Below are positions 5,461 to 11,568 of a stretch of 11,568 nt of DNA, in pieces. This stretch comes from Bifidobacterium breve. GTDB lineage: Bacteria; Actinomycetota; Acidimicrobiia; Acidimicrobiales; Ilumatobacteraceae. Position 1 is the first letter of the stretch. Every line of letters starts with the position of its first letter. The DNA lies in assembly GCA_945889575.1 (NCBI GenBank), contig CAMDBY010000036.1:1-11568 (forward strand), in the 5' to 3' direction. The notes under the pieces were generated by a model. It was not told the DNA's origin. It did no database searches and worked only from the letters and a program-made list of their open reading frames with translations. The position numbers and the translations under genes were made by a program.

Positions 5461-5491
5461 CCATTTCGGGACCAATGGCTACCTGAAATGG
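5461..5491 (-). terminator. Stem-loop directly after the VWA gene stop codon
   Basis: CCATTTCGGG (5461-5470) pairs with CCTGAAATGG (5482-5491) to give a 10-bp stem with one G-U pair and an 11-nt loop. It touches the stop codon at 5494-5492. There is no T-run after it on the minus strand, so it may be a transcript-end or RNA-stability structure rather than a classical intrinsic terminator. Confidence 0.4.
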
Positions 5492-7498
5492 CTACCGGGC
5501 GCGACTCGTTCTGCGACGGTTTTCGAGGAAATCGACCAAGACATAATCACCCAACGTCTCGGGGGTTGTGAAGAAGGCGCGGCCATGATTCACCTGGGCC
5601 ATTTGCTCAATAAAGTGGCGTAACGGACCTGTTGCATCAAGAACAAATGTGTTGATGGTGATGTTGTCCTTCGTGCATCGCATCGCTTCACGCAATGTGG
5701 CTTCCACGGTCTCACGTACCGGCGGATAATTGAAATACACGTCACCCGATTGAGTGATGTGGGCTGTCGGTTCACCGTCGGTGATCATGATGATTTGTTT
5801 GGTGCCTGTCTGGCGAGCAAGTAACTGGCGAGCAAGGCGAAGTCCGTGCTGCATATTGGTGCCATATGCAAGATCCCAGCTGACTTCGGGCAACTGCTCG
5901 TGGGTCATTATGTGCGCTGTTTCACTGAAACCAACAAGGCCTAAATAGTCACGCGGAAACTGCGAGCTGATCAATGAATGCAGGGCCATTGCCACTTTCT
6001 TGGCAGGAACAAAGTTGCCGCGCATTGGCATTGACATCGACAAGTCGATCATGAGAACTGTGGACGAACGCGTGTTGTGTTCGGTGCGCTCAATTTCAAA
6101 ATCTTCTGGCGACAATTTCACCGGCGTGCCGCTGCCGTTACGTGAGATGGCGTTGCGGATTGTGCGCTGCAAATCAAGTCGGAACGGGTCACCAAATTCG
6201 TATGGCTTTGAGTCGTATGTGCGCTCGTGGCCACTGCCGTCGCGTGCAATGCGATGCTGGCCGAACTTGTCTTTTGCCAGGTTGTTAAACAACTGACGAA
6301 GAGCGTTGTTGCCAATGGCTCGAAGCCCGCGCGGGGTGAGTTCCATCTTTCCCTCTTTGAGATTGATGAGCCCTGCTTCTTCAAGCATCTTGGTCATCTC
6401 AGCAAGCCGCTCCATGGACTTTGCGGCGTCTTCGCCGAGCATCTCACGGACCTTGTCAATGTCGACTTCGGCCAATTGAGCGGGGTTGGTGGCCTGACGA
6501 AGCATGCCTTCCATTTCGTTCAATTCGCCCATTTCCTGCATGGCGTCCATGGCCTGTTGCATGTCCATCGATGGCTCACCGCGGAAGTTGTAGCCCTGGC
6601 CCTCGCCTTGGCCCGGTTGCGGGAACATGCTCTGTAATTTTTCGCTGAGTTGCTGCACCTGCCAATTGAGGTCCATGTCTTCCATCAGCTGTTCAGACAA
6701 CTGCTGCATTTGTGAGCGTTGTTCTGGCGTGAGTGAATCCATGAGTGCCTGCATTGCTTGCATGCGCTTTGCCATGTTCTCAAGAAGTTCGTCAAGCGTC
6801 TGAGGATTCTCTGGAAAGAAATCTCCGAACTGTTCCATGAACTTTTCAAACTGCGGATCTTCGCCTTGTTCGCGTGCTTCGATCATGCCGTTCAATGCAG
6901 CCATCATGTCTTTCATGCGCGCCATGTCTTCTGGAGACATGTTCTGCATTCCTTCAGACATTTGATCAACAAATTGCTGCATCATTTCTTGACGCAGTTT
7001 GTCCATCAGTTCTTCAAAACGTTGTTGTGCTTCGCTTGATTCAAAGTCATAACTCTGCATCTCACGCACCATGCCAGCAAGGTCATTTGGCATCATGTCA
7101 AGGCGGAAATTGCGTTCCATTGCTGCATCTCGTGCAGTATCTGCGCGTCGTTCATCTCCTGATGCTTCGGCCTCACGAACAGAGTTTTCAACCGCATGAC
7201 GTTCTTCATCAATGATGTCTTTCAGAGCATCAGCAATTTCTGAATACACACCGCCAAGGTCGCCGCTTTCTTCAAGTTCCTTCTTGCGATCGCGAATGCG
7301 TTGCATCATGTCGCGAAGACCTTCGATTTGGTTTCCATCAGGGTCTGTCATTCCGTCACGCATCAAACGACGCAATGCAGCGTTCAGGTCTCCGTGATAC
7401 AGCAAATCATCGGTCAATTCATCGAGGATTCCCTCGGCATCGAGGCTGAATCCCGTTTGGGTGCCGTCCCAACGTGAATAAGTGAACCGTGCAGGCAT
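5492..7498 (-). CDS. VWA-domain protein with methionine-rich helical region, partner of a MoxR-type ATPase
   Basis: 668-residue protein. Residues 1-125 are charged and helical. Residues about 127-371 are strikingly rich in Met, Gln and Glu (36 Met in 245 residues by my count). A link region with GSGHERTYDSKPYEFGDPF (about 421-439) leads into a C-terminal von Willebrand A domain (about 478-660). The VWA domain has a full MIDAS: D485-x-S487-x-S489 (DLSMS), T547 (YGTNMQ) and D574 (ITDGEPT). Such proteins act with MoxR/magnesium-chelatase-type ATPases, probably as substrate adaptors in protein remodelling or metal insertion. The length and the ATPase nearby resemble M. tuberculosis Rv0959 (with Rv0958), recalled rather than searched. 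The ATG at 7498 has only a weak ribosome site. A class III cyclase gene on the other strand separates it from the ATPase gene. No signal peptide is seen, so it is likely cytoplasmic. Confidence 0.9.
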   Translation of the reverse strand: MPARFTYSRWDGTQTGFSLDAEGILDELTDDLLYHGDLNAALRRLMRDGMTDPDGNQIEGLRDMMQRIRDRKKELEESGDLGGVYSEIADALKDIIDEERHAVENSVREAEASGDERRADTARDAAMERNFRLDMMPNDLAGMVREMQSYDFESSEAQQRFEELMDKLRQEMMQQFVDQMSEGMQNMSPEDMARMKDMMAALNGMIEAREQGEDPQFEKFMEQFGDFFPENPQTLDELLENMAKRMQAMQALMDSLTPEQRSQMQQLSEQLMEDMDLNWQVQQLSEKLQSMFPQPGQGEGQGYNFRGEPSMDMQQAMDAMQEMGELNEMEGMLRQATNPAQLAEVDIDKVREMLGEDAAKSMERLAEMTKMLEEAGLINLKEGKMELTPRGLRAIGNNALRQLFNNLAKDKFGQHRIARDGSGHERTYDSKPYEFGDPFRLDLQRTIRNAISRNGSGTPVKLSPEDFEIERTEHNTRSSTVLMIDLSMSMPMRGNFVPAKKVAMALHSLISSQFPRDYLGLVGFSETAHIMTHEQLPEVSWDLAYGTNMQHGLRLARQLLARQTGTKQIIMITDGEPTAHITQSGDVYFNYPPVRETVEATLREAMRCTKDNITINTFVLDATGPLRHFIEQMAQVNHGRAFFTTPETLGDYVLVDFLENRRRTSRAR

Positions 7499-7502
7499 AT
7501 CC

Positions 7503-7515
7503 GCAACTTAGTTGC
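7503..7515. repeat. Short inverted repeat between the divergent VWA and cyclase genes
   Basis: GCAACTTAGTTGC has 6-bp perfect arms around one base. It lies in the 35-bp gap between the start codons of the VWA gene (7498) and the cyclase gene (7534), so any protein bound there would affect both. The arms are short and chance is possible. Confidence 0.3.
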
Positions 7516-7533
7516 TCTAAGGTGTTGGGGACT

Positions 7534-8085
7534 ATGCGAGTGCCACGAACTTTTGTATTCGTCGATATTTCGGGGTTTACCAACTTCACAAATGAGAACG
7601 GCGATGATGCCGCAGGGCGCCTCCTTGCCTCATGGCGTGCCGTTACCCGAGATGTGGCCTCTGAGACCGGTGTCCGTATTGCCAAGTGGCTGGGCGATGG
7701 CTGCATGATCGTTGCTGTTGACCAGCGCGATGCCATTACGTTCGCTCTCGAGCTTCAGAAGCGCTCTGGAGCCGCCTGTGCGCCTCTGTCCATTCGCGTT
7801 GGCATGGCTTCTGGGCTGGCCTTGCTGTTTGAGGGCGACGACTACATCGGAACTGCTGTCAATATGGCTGCTCGCCTCTGTGACGCCGCCGGGTCATTCG
7901 AGGTCATCATCCCAAGCGAGCACATCGAGAACCTGCCAGAAGGCGTGATTGTGACCCCTCATGCACCGATGTCTTTACGTGGACTCAACGAAGCAATCCC
8001 CGTGGTCTCACTGACTGGCGAAGCTACAAACGCAGCCCGCAACGACACCGGCGAACTGTGGACTCGTTCGCCGTTCGTTCTGTAA
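7534..8085 (+). CDS. Stand-alone class III adenylate/guanylate cyclase
   Basis: 183-residue protein that is essentially one class III cyclase catalytic domain, expected to make cAMP or cGMP as a homodimer. Key residues are all visible: metal ligands D11 (FVDISGFT) and D55 (WLGDGCM), purine-specifying K51 and D103 (GDDYIGTAVN), and transition-state N110 and R114 (VNMAARL). The Lys/Asp pair favours ATP as substrate. There is no membrane, HAMP, GAF or other sensor domain, only about 50 residues after the core. The ATG at 7534 has a weak GGGG ribosome site; a GTG at 7489 would overlap the divergent VWA gene. It starts 35 bp from the VWA start and its stop is 3 bp from the convergent ATPase stop, so it fills the space between the pair on the opposite strand. 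A regulatory link is possible but unproven. Confidence 0.92.
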   Translation: MRVPRTFVFVDISGFTNFTNENGDDAAGRLLASWRAVTRDVASETGVRIAKWLGDGCMIVAVDQRDAITFALELQKRSGAACAPLSIRVGMASGLALLFEGDDYIGTAVNMAARLCDAAGSFEVIIPSEHIENLPEGVIVTPHAPMSLRGLNEAIPVVSLTGEATNAARNDTGELWTRSPFVL

Positions 8086-8088
8086 CAA

Positions 8089-9513
8089 CTAACTGCGCGA
8101 GCGATACGTGGCTTTTGAGCCCGACGCGTCTTTGTTCAGACGTCGCGTGAGATGCAATCCCTCAAGAATGAACTCAACAGCGCTTGCCAACATGGCAGGT
8201 GATTCGTTACCGCCTGTAAGAACTTTCACTGGTGGCATGAGCGCTGGAATCTGAGTGAGAAGTGCAATCAATTCGCCAGACGAAATGTCTTCGCCGGCAT
8301 GCGCAACTGCGCCTTCTTCGAATGCAGTGAGAACATCACGCATCATTTCACCAGGAGCCAGTTCCTTGTACACAGTGAGAACTGCGCCAGAAATGAGCTG
8401 TTGAAGAATGCCACTTTCACGGCCTTCCTCTAGTGATTCAATTTCCACTTTTCCGCCAGTAGACGATGCCAAGGCATCAAGATCACTAATGCGTGGCGCT
8501 ACTTCGCGCTCCCCTGCTCGCAATGCTCGTCGTACGGCATTGGCACTAAGAATTTCGAAGTTGGACACTGACAAACGCACGCTGACACCGCTGCGCTGAT
8601 TGACATGACTGCTGACGCGAGCTTGGTGAGAGAACGTGGCGATGATGCGCTCCATGAATTCAGGCATGGTGACTTTGACATCGCCAATTGAAGCCGCACG
8701 CGACTCTTGACGCATGATGGCAATTTCGGTGTCGACTTCCAGCGGATAATGCGTGCGAATCTGGCTACCGAAACGGTCTTTCAGCGGCGTAATGATGCGA
8801 CCACGGTTTGTGTAGTCCTCTGGGTTTGCAGACGCAACCAACATGACATCAAGCGGAAGACGAATCTTGTAACCGCGAATTTGCACATCGCGTTCTTCGA
8901 GAACGTTTAACAAACCAACTTGAATTCGCTCTGCAAGGTCTGGCAATTCGTTGATGGCAAAAATTCCACGGTTCGTACGAGGAACTAGGCCGTAATGCAA
9001 TGTGAGTTCGTCACTGAGGTAACGACCTTCTGCAACTTTGATGGGGTCAACTTCACCAATGAGGTCAGCAATCGATGTGTCTGGCGTTGCCAATTTTTCA
9101 CCGAATCGTTCGCTGCGATGCACCCATGAAATAGGAGCGTTCTCGCCCTCTGCTGCAATGACGTCACGGGCGTGACGAGAGACTGGGTTGTATGGGTCAT
9201 CGTTTATTTCACTACCTGCGATGATTGGCATCCACTCGTCGAGAAGATCAGTGAGTGAACGAATCATTCGTGTCTTTGCTTGACCGCGTTCACCGAGGAA
9301 CACAACGTCGTGTCCTGCAAGCAACGCATTTTCCAGTTGTGGCATCACGGTGTTTTCGTATCCCATGACACCTTCAAACAAAGGCAGGCCAGCAGAGATA
9401 TTGCGTACAGCGTTAGCGCGCAATTCTTCCTTGACAGGAATGGATTTCCAGCCTGAGGCACGAAGTGCCGCCAGGGTGACAGGAAGAGATGCGGGGACAG
9501 CAGGAATTGTCAT
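8089..9513 (-). CDS. AAA+ ATPase of the MoxR/magnesium-chelatase-I type
   Basis: 474-residue ATPase. Walker A is GERGQAKT (74-81). The Walker B position reads GIFAINEL (183-190), with Asn188 where Asp is usual and Glu189 retained. Sensor 1 is in ASANPED (about 227-233) and the arginine-finger region is PLKDRFG (243-249). The layout, including a long insert with DLIGEVDPIKVAEGR before Walker B, matches proteins labelled magnesium chelatase subunit I in actinobacteria such as M. tuberculosis Rv0958, which pair with a VWA protein. No chlorophyll genes are present, so a MoxR-like chaperone role with the VWA protein is more likely. It probably forms a hexameric ring in the cytoplasm. The ATG at 9513 has no strong ribosome site. 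It starts 48 bp after the sdhB stop on the same strand, so readthrough from sdh is possible. Confidence 0.92.
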   Translation of the reverse strand: MTIPAVPASLPVTLAALRASGWKSIPVKEELRANAVRNISAGLPLFEGVMGYENTVMPQLENALLAGHDVVFLGERGQAKTRMIRSLTDLLDEWMPIIAGSEINDDPYNPVSRHARDVIAAEGENAPISWVHRSERFGEKLATPDTSIADLIGEVDPIKVAEGRYLSDELTLHYGLVPRTNRGIFAINELPDLAERIQVGLLNVLEERDVQIRGYKIRLPLDVMLVASANPEDYTNRGRIITPLKDRFGSQIRTHYPLEVDTEIAIMRQESRAASIGDVKVTMPEFMERIIATFSHQARVSSHVNQRSGVSVRLSVSNFEILSANAVRRALRAGEREVAPRISDLDALASSTGGKVEIESLEEGRESGILQQLISGAVLTVYKELAPGEMMRDVLTAFEEGAVAHAGEDISSGELIALLTQIPALMPPVKVLTGGNESPAMLASAVEFILEGLHLTRRLNKDASGSKATYRSRS

Positions 9514-9533
9514 GGAATCGACAGTACCCGAGA

Positions 9534-9547
9534 GGGCTAGTGAGCCC
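9534..9547 (-). terminator. Small hairpin between sdhB and the ATPase gene
   Basis: GGGCT (9534-9538), loop AGTG, AGCCC (9543-9547) forms a short 5-bp GC-rich stem in the 48-bp gap after sdhB. No T-run follows on the minus strand. It could slow or attenuate readthrough from sdhAB into the ATPase gene, or be incidental. Confidence 0.25.
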
Positions 9548-9561
9548 CCAGCCGAAACGAC

Positions 9562-10338
9562 TTATTTGCGAGCAAGATCCTTGCGGTTAGCAAACTTGGC
9601 CTTGCGGTAGTCCTTGTTCATGAGGGCAATGACGTCGATGGAAATTTCCTTCGGGCATGCTGCTTCACATTCACCATGGTTGGTGCACGAACCGAATTTC
9701 TCGTCCATAGTTTCCACCATGGCTTCAACGCGTGAATACCTCTCAGCCTGACCCTGAGGCAGACGGCTGAGGTGGGCAATTTTTGCACCTGTGAACAAGT
9801 TGGCAGCGCCGTTCGGGCATGCAGCAACGCATGCTCCACAGCCAATACATGCAGCTGAGTCCATCGCGGCGTCGGCCACAATTTTGGAAATGGGAATCAA
9901 GTTCGCGTCTGGTGCTCCGCCGGTTTCGGCAGTGATGTACCCACCCGATTCAATGATGCGGTCAAATGCTGAACGGTCAACCATGAGGTCTTTGATAATG
10001 GGGAATGCTGAAGCGCGCCATGGCTCGATTGTGATGGTGTCGTTGCTCTTGAACTGACGCATGTGCAATTGACATGATGCTGTTCCGCGTTGTGGTCCGT
10101 GTGCTTGTCCGTCAATCATGAGCGAACATGTGCCACAAATACCTTCACGGCAGTCATGGTCGAATACCACTGCCTCTTTGCCCTCTGTGATGAGTTTGTC
10201 GTTCAAGAGATCGAGCATCTCCAGGAACGAGGCTTCGTCAGTTATTTCGTCGACCACGTGGGTTTCGAAATTACCCTTTGCTGCAGGACCGGCCTGACGC
10301 CAAATGCGCAATGTGATGTTTTTGAGGTGATTACTCAT
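9562..10338 (-). CDS. sdhB: Succinate dehydrogenase iron-sulfur subunit SdhB
   Basis: 258-residue electron-transfer subunit of complex II, carrying electrons from the flavoprotein to the membrane quinone site. The plant-type ferredoxin domain holds C63, C68, C71 and C89 (CREGICGTC plus ASCQ) for [2Fe-2S]. The C-terminal domain has CIGCGACVAACP (164-175) and CTNHGECEAACP (218-229) for the [4Fe-4S] and [3Fe-4S] clusters. The blocks FDHDCREGICG and EPWRASAFPIIKDLMVDR closely resemble SdhB of Streptomyces-type actinobacteria. The ATG at 10338 has GGAG 6 nt upstream and overlaps the sdhA stop by 4 bp (ATGA), indicating translational coupling. No membrane anchor gene lies downstream, so sdhC is expected upstream of sdhA, beyond the right edge. 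Confidence 0.97.
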   Translation of the reverse strand: MSNHLKNITLRIWRQAGPAAKGNFETHVVDEITDEASFLEMLDLLNDKLITEGKEAVVFDHDCREGICGTCSLMIDGQAHGPQRGTASCQLHMRQFKSNDTITIEPWRASAFPIIKDLMVDRSAFDRIIESGGYITAETGGAPDANLIPISKIVADAAMDSAACIGCGACVAACPNGAANLFTGAKIAHLSRLPQGQAERYSRVEAMVETMDEKFGSCTNHGECEAACPKEISIDVIALMNKDYRKAKFANRKDLARK

Positions 10339-11568
10339 TTGTAACTCCGGGTCGCGAGGTGAACTGTTTCAAATTCAAGTGGTTCAACGTTCAGGTTTGG
10401 TGTCATTGGGTCGCCGCCCCATTGCCATGCGGCAACGTGGCAGTAGTTCACATCGTCACGAAGTGCTTCGCCATCATCTGTCTGGTATTCAGAACGGAAG
10501 TGGCCACCACAACTCTCATTACGGTCAAGAGCATCGCGACACATCAGCATGCCCAATTGGAAGAAGTCGTCAACACGACCAGCTTTTTCAAGGGTCTGAT
10601 TCAGACTGTCACCATCACCGGTTACGCGTAGGTCTGTCTTGAATTCTTGATAGAGCGCAGGAAGAAGTTCCAATGCCTTTTTCAATCCTTCTTCAGTACG
10701 TTCCATTCCGCAGTAATCCCAGATGATTTTTCCGAGTTCACGGTGGAAGTAATCAGGTGATTTTGTTCCGTTAATTGCAAGGTATGCGTTGTAACGCACA
10801 CGTGCAGATTCTTCAGCGGCTTTGAACTCAGGGTGATCGATGCCTGGCATTGGTTTGTTCAACAACGGAGCAAGTCCATTTCCGATTGTGTATGGCAATA
10901 CGAAGTATCCATCTGAAAGACCTTGCATCAGTGCAGAAGCACCAAGACGGTTTGCGCCGTGATCAGAGAAGTTTGCTTCGCCAGCTGCGTACAAACCAGG
11001 AATGTTTGTTTGCAGCTCGTAGTCAACCCACAAACCGCCCATTGTGTAATGGCTCGCTGGGTAAATACGCATTGGTGTTTCGTATGGATTCTCGCCCGCA
11101 ATACGTTCGTACATTTCGAACAAGTTGCCATAGCGCTCTTGCACCACGTCATGTCCGAGGCGCTCAATTGCTTCGGAAAAGTCAAGGTACACGCCATTCT
11201 TCTTTGCACCGACGCCTTGTCCATTGTCAACAAGACGTTTTGCTGCACGCGAGGAAACGTCACGCGGAGCCAAGTTGCCGAACGACGGATACAAACGCTC
11301 GAGGTAATAGTCACGTTCTTCTTCTGGAATATCGCGAGCAAGACGTGTCTCGTTTGGATTAACAGGAACCCATACGCGGCCATCATTACGCAACGACTCT
11401 GACATCAACGTGAGTTTTGACTGGCTGTCATCACTTTGAGGAATGCAGGTTGGGTGAATTTGTGTGTAGCACGGGTTTGCAAACAATGCGCCCTTGCGAT
11501 GTGCTCGCCACGCAGCGGTAACATTTGACGCCATTGCATTTGTTGACAAAAAGAACGCGTTTCCATAT
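10335..11568 (-). CDS. sdhA: Succinate dehydrogenase flavoprotein subunit SdhA (C-terminal part; runs off the right edge)
   Basis: About 410 C-terminal residues are visible; the frame stays open to the right edge (YGNAFF precedes LSTNAMASNV), so the N-terminal FAD-binding segment and start codon lie outside. SdhA oxidises succinate to fumarate on covalent FAD. Visible landmarks are NPCYTQIHPTCIP with the active-site histidine (codon near 11456), ESLRNDGRVWVP with the active-site arginine (near 11390), the FAD-domain return GLYAAGEANFSDHGANRLG (about 11000-10940), and the helical C-terminal domain (EKAGRVDDFFQLG, ARDALDRNESCGGHFRSE-like region). The codon at 11549 is an internal TTG (Leu), not a start. 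Its TGA overlaps the sdhB ATG. The sequence matches actinobacterial SdhA throughout, with no break. Confidence 0.96.
   Translation of the reverse strand, partial: YGNAFFLSTNAMASNVTAAWRAHRKGALFANPCYTQIHPTCIPQSDDSQSKLTLMSESLRNDGRVWVPVNPNETRLARDIPEEERDYYLERLYPSFGNLAPRDVSSRAAKRLVDNGQGVGAKKNGVYLDFSEAIERLGHDVVQERYGNLFEMYERIAGENPYETPMRIYPASHYTMGGLWVDYELQTNIPGLYAAGEANFSDHGANRLGASALMQGLSDGYFVLPYTIGNGLAPLLNKPMPGIDHPEFKAAEESARVRYNAYLAINGTKSPDYFHRELGKIIWDYCGMERTEEGLKKALELLPALYQEFKTDLRVTGDGDSLNQTLEKAGRVDDFFQLGMLMCRDALDRNESCGGHFRSEYQTDDGEALRDDVNYCHVAAWQWGGDPMTPNLNVEPLEFETVHLATRSYK

Noticed and set aside
6227..6637. 136-codon plus-strand open frame inside the VWA gene
   Set aside because: It is antisense to the methionine-rich region; its His/Leu-rich composition is what the reverse of Met/Gln/Glu codons gives.
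8089..9513. Chlorophyll-pathway magnesium chelatase
   Set aside because: No photosynthesis genes are present, and the actinobacterial ATPase/VWA pairs with this layout are not chlorophyll enzymes.
10850..11402. Long open frames on both strands inside the sdhA region (150-170 codons)
   Set aside because: They lie wholly within the well-conserved sdhA frame, lack ribosome sites and recognisable domains, and have shadow-like composition.
10335..11549. A separate shortened SdhA starting at 11549
   Set aside because: That codon is TTG (Leu) inside the family motif, and the same frame continues upstream with SdhA-like residues to the window edge.
1..11568. tRNA, rRNA, CRISPR array, insertion sequence, phage or defence system
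   Set aside because: No cloverleaf, regular spaced repeat, transposase, terminal inverted repeat or integrase-like gene was seen; coding density and gene content are those of a core chromosome.

Overview
This is about 11.6 kb of ordinary-looking chromosome from an actinobacterium. Two WhiB-family regulators (found only in Actinobacteria and their phages), an actinobacterial-type SdhA/SdhB pair, a PHO-box-like repeat and a MoxR/VWA pair resembling Mycobacterium tuberculosis Rv0958/Rv0959 all point there. Base composition is moderate by eye (roughly half G+C, much lower than Streptomyces or Mycobacterium). A planktonic Acidimicrobiia-type lineage would fit, but that is inference. I see no RNA genes, CRISPR array, insertion sequence or phage genes.

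Layout. Positions 1-3459 are a minus-strand phosphate block: an 88-residue unknown protein, polyphosphate kinase (ppk), phoU, and the first 48 codons of a membrane-anchored protein that sits where a SenX3/PhoR-type kinase often lies. Between ppk and phoU are GTTCAC repeats phased at 11 bp, the pattern bound by actinobacterial PhoP/RegX3. Positions 3460-5491 hold a regulator-rich cluster: whiB-like gene 1 (+), tatA (-, convergent with it), a glutamate formimidoyltransferase gene (+, divergent from tatA), and whiB-like gene 2 (-, stop codons overlapping the formimidoyltransferase gene). Its short intergenic gaps carry several inverted or tandem repeats that look like operators.

Positions 5492-9513 hold a VWA-domain protein with a MIDAS motif and a very methionine-rich helical middle, a compact class III nucleotide cyclase on the opposite strand, and an AAA+ ATPase of the MoxR/magnesium-chelatase type. 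The ATPase and VWA protein probably act together as a chaperone-like remodelling pair. The cyclase is wedged antiparallel between them with almost no spacing. Positions 9562-11568 are sdhB and the C-terminal two-thirds of sdhA, overlapping by 4 bp; sdhA runs off the right edge.

How the genes work together. The left block should handle polyphosphate synthesis and phosphate signalling. The right edge is the catalytic half of complex II. The two WhiB proteins are probable Fe-S transcription factors whose targets cannot be read from this window. I did not find a clearly new system. The most unusual arrangement is the ATPase/cyclase/VWA cassette, and the most informative non-coding signals are the PHO box and the operator-like repeats at both whiB genes.
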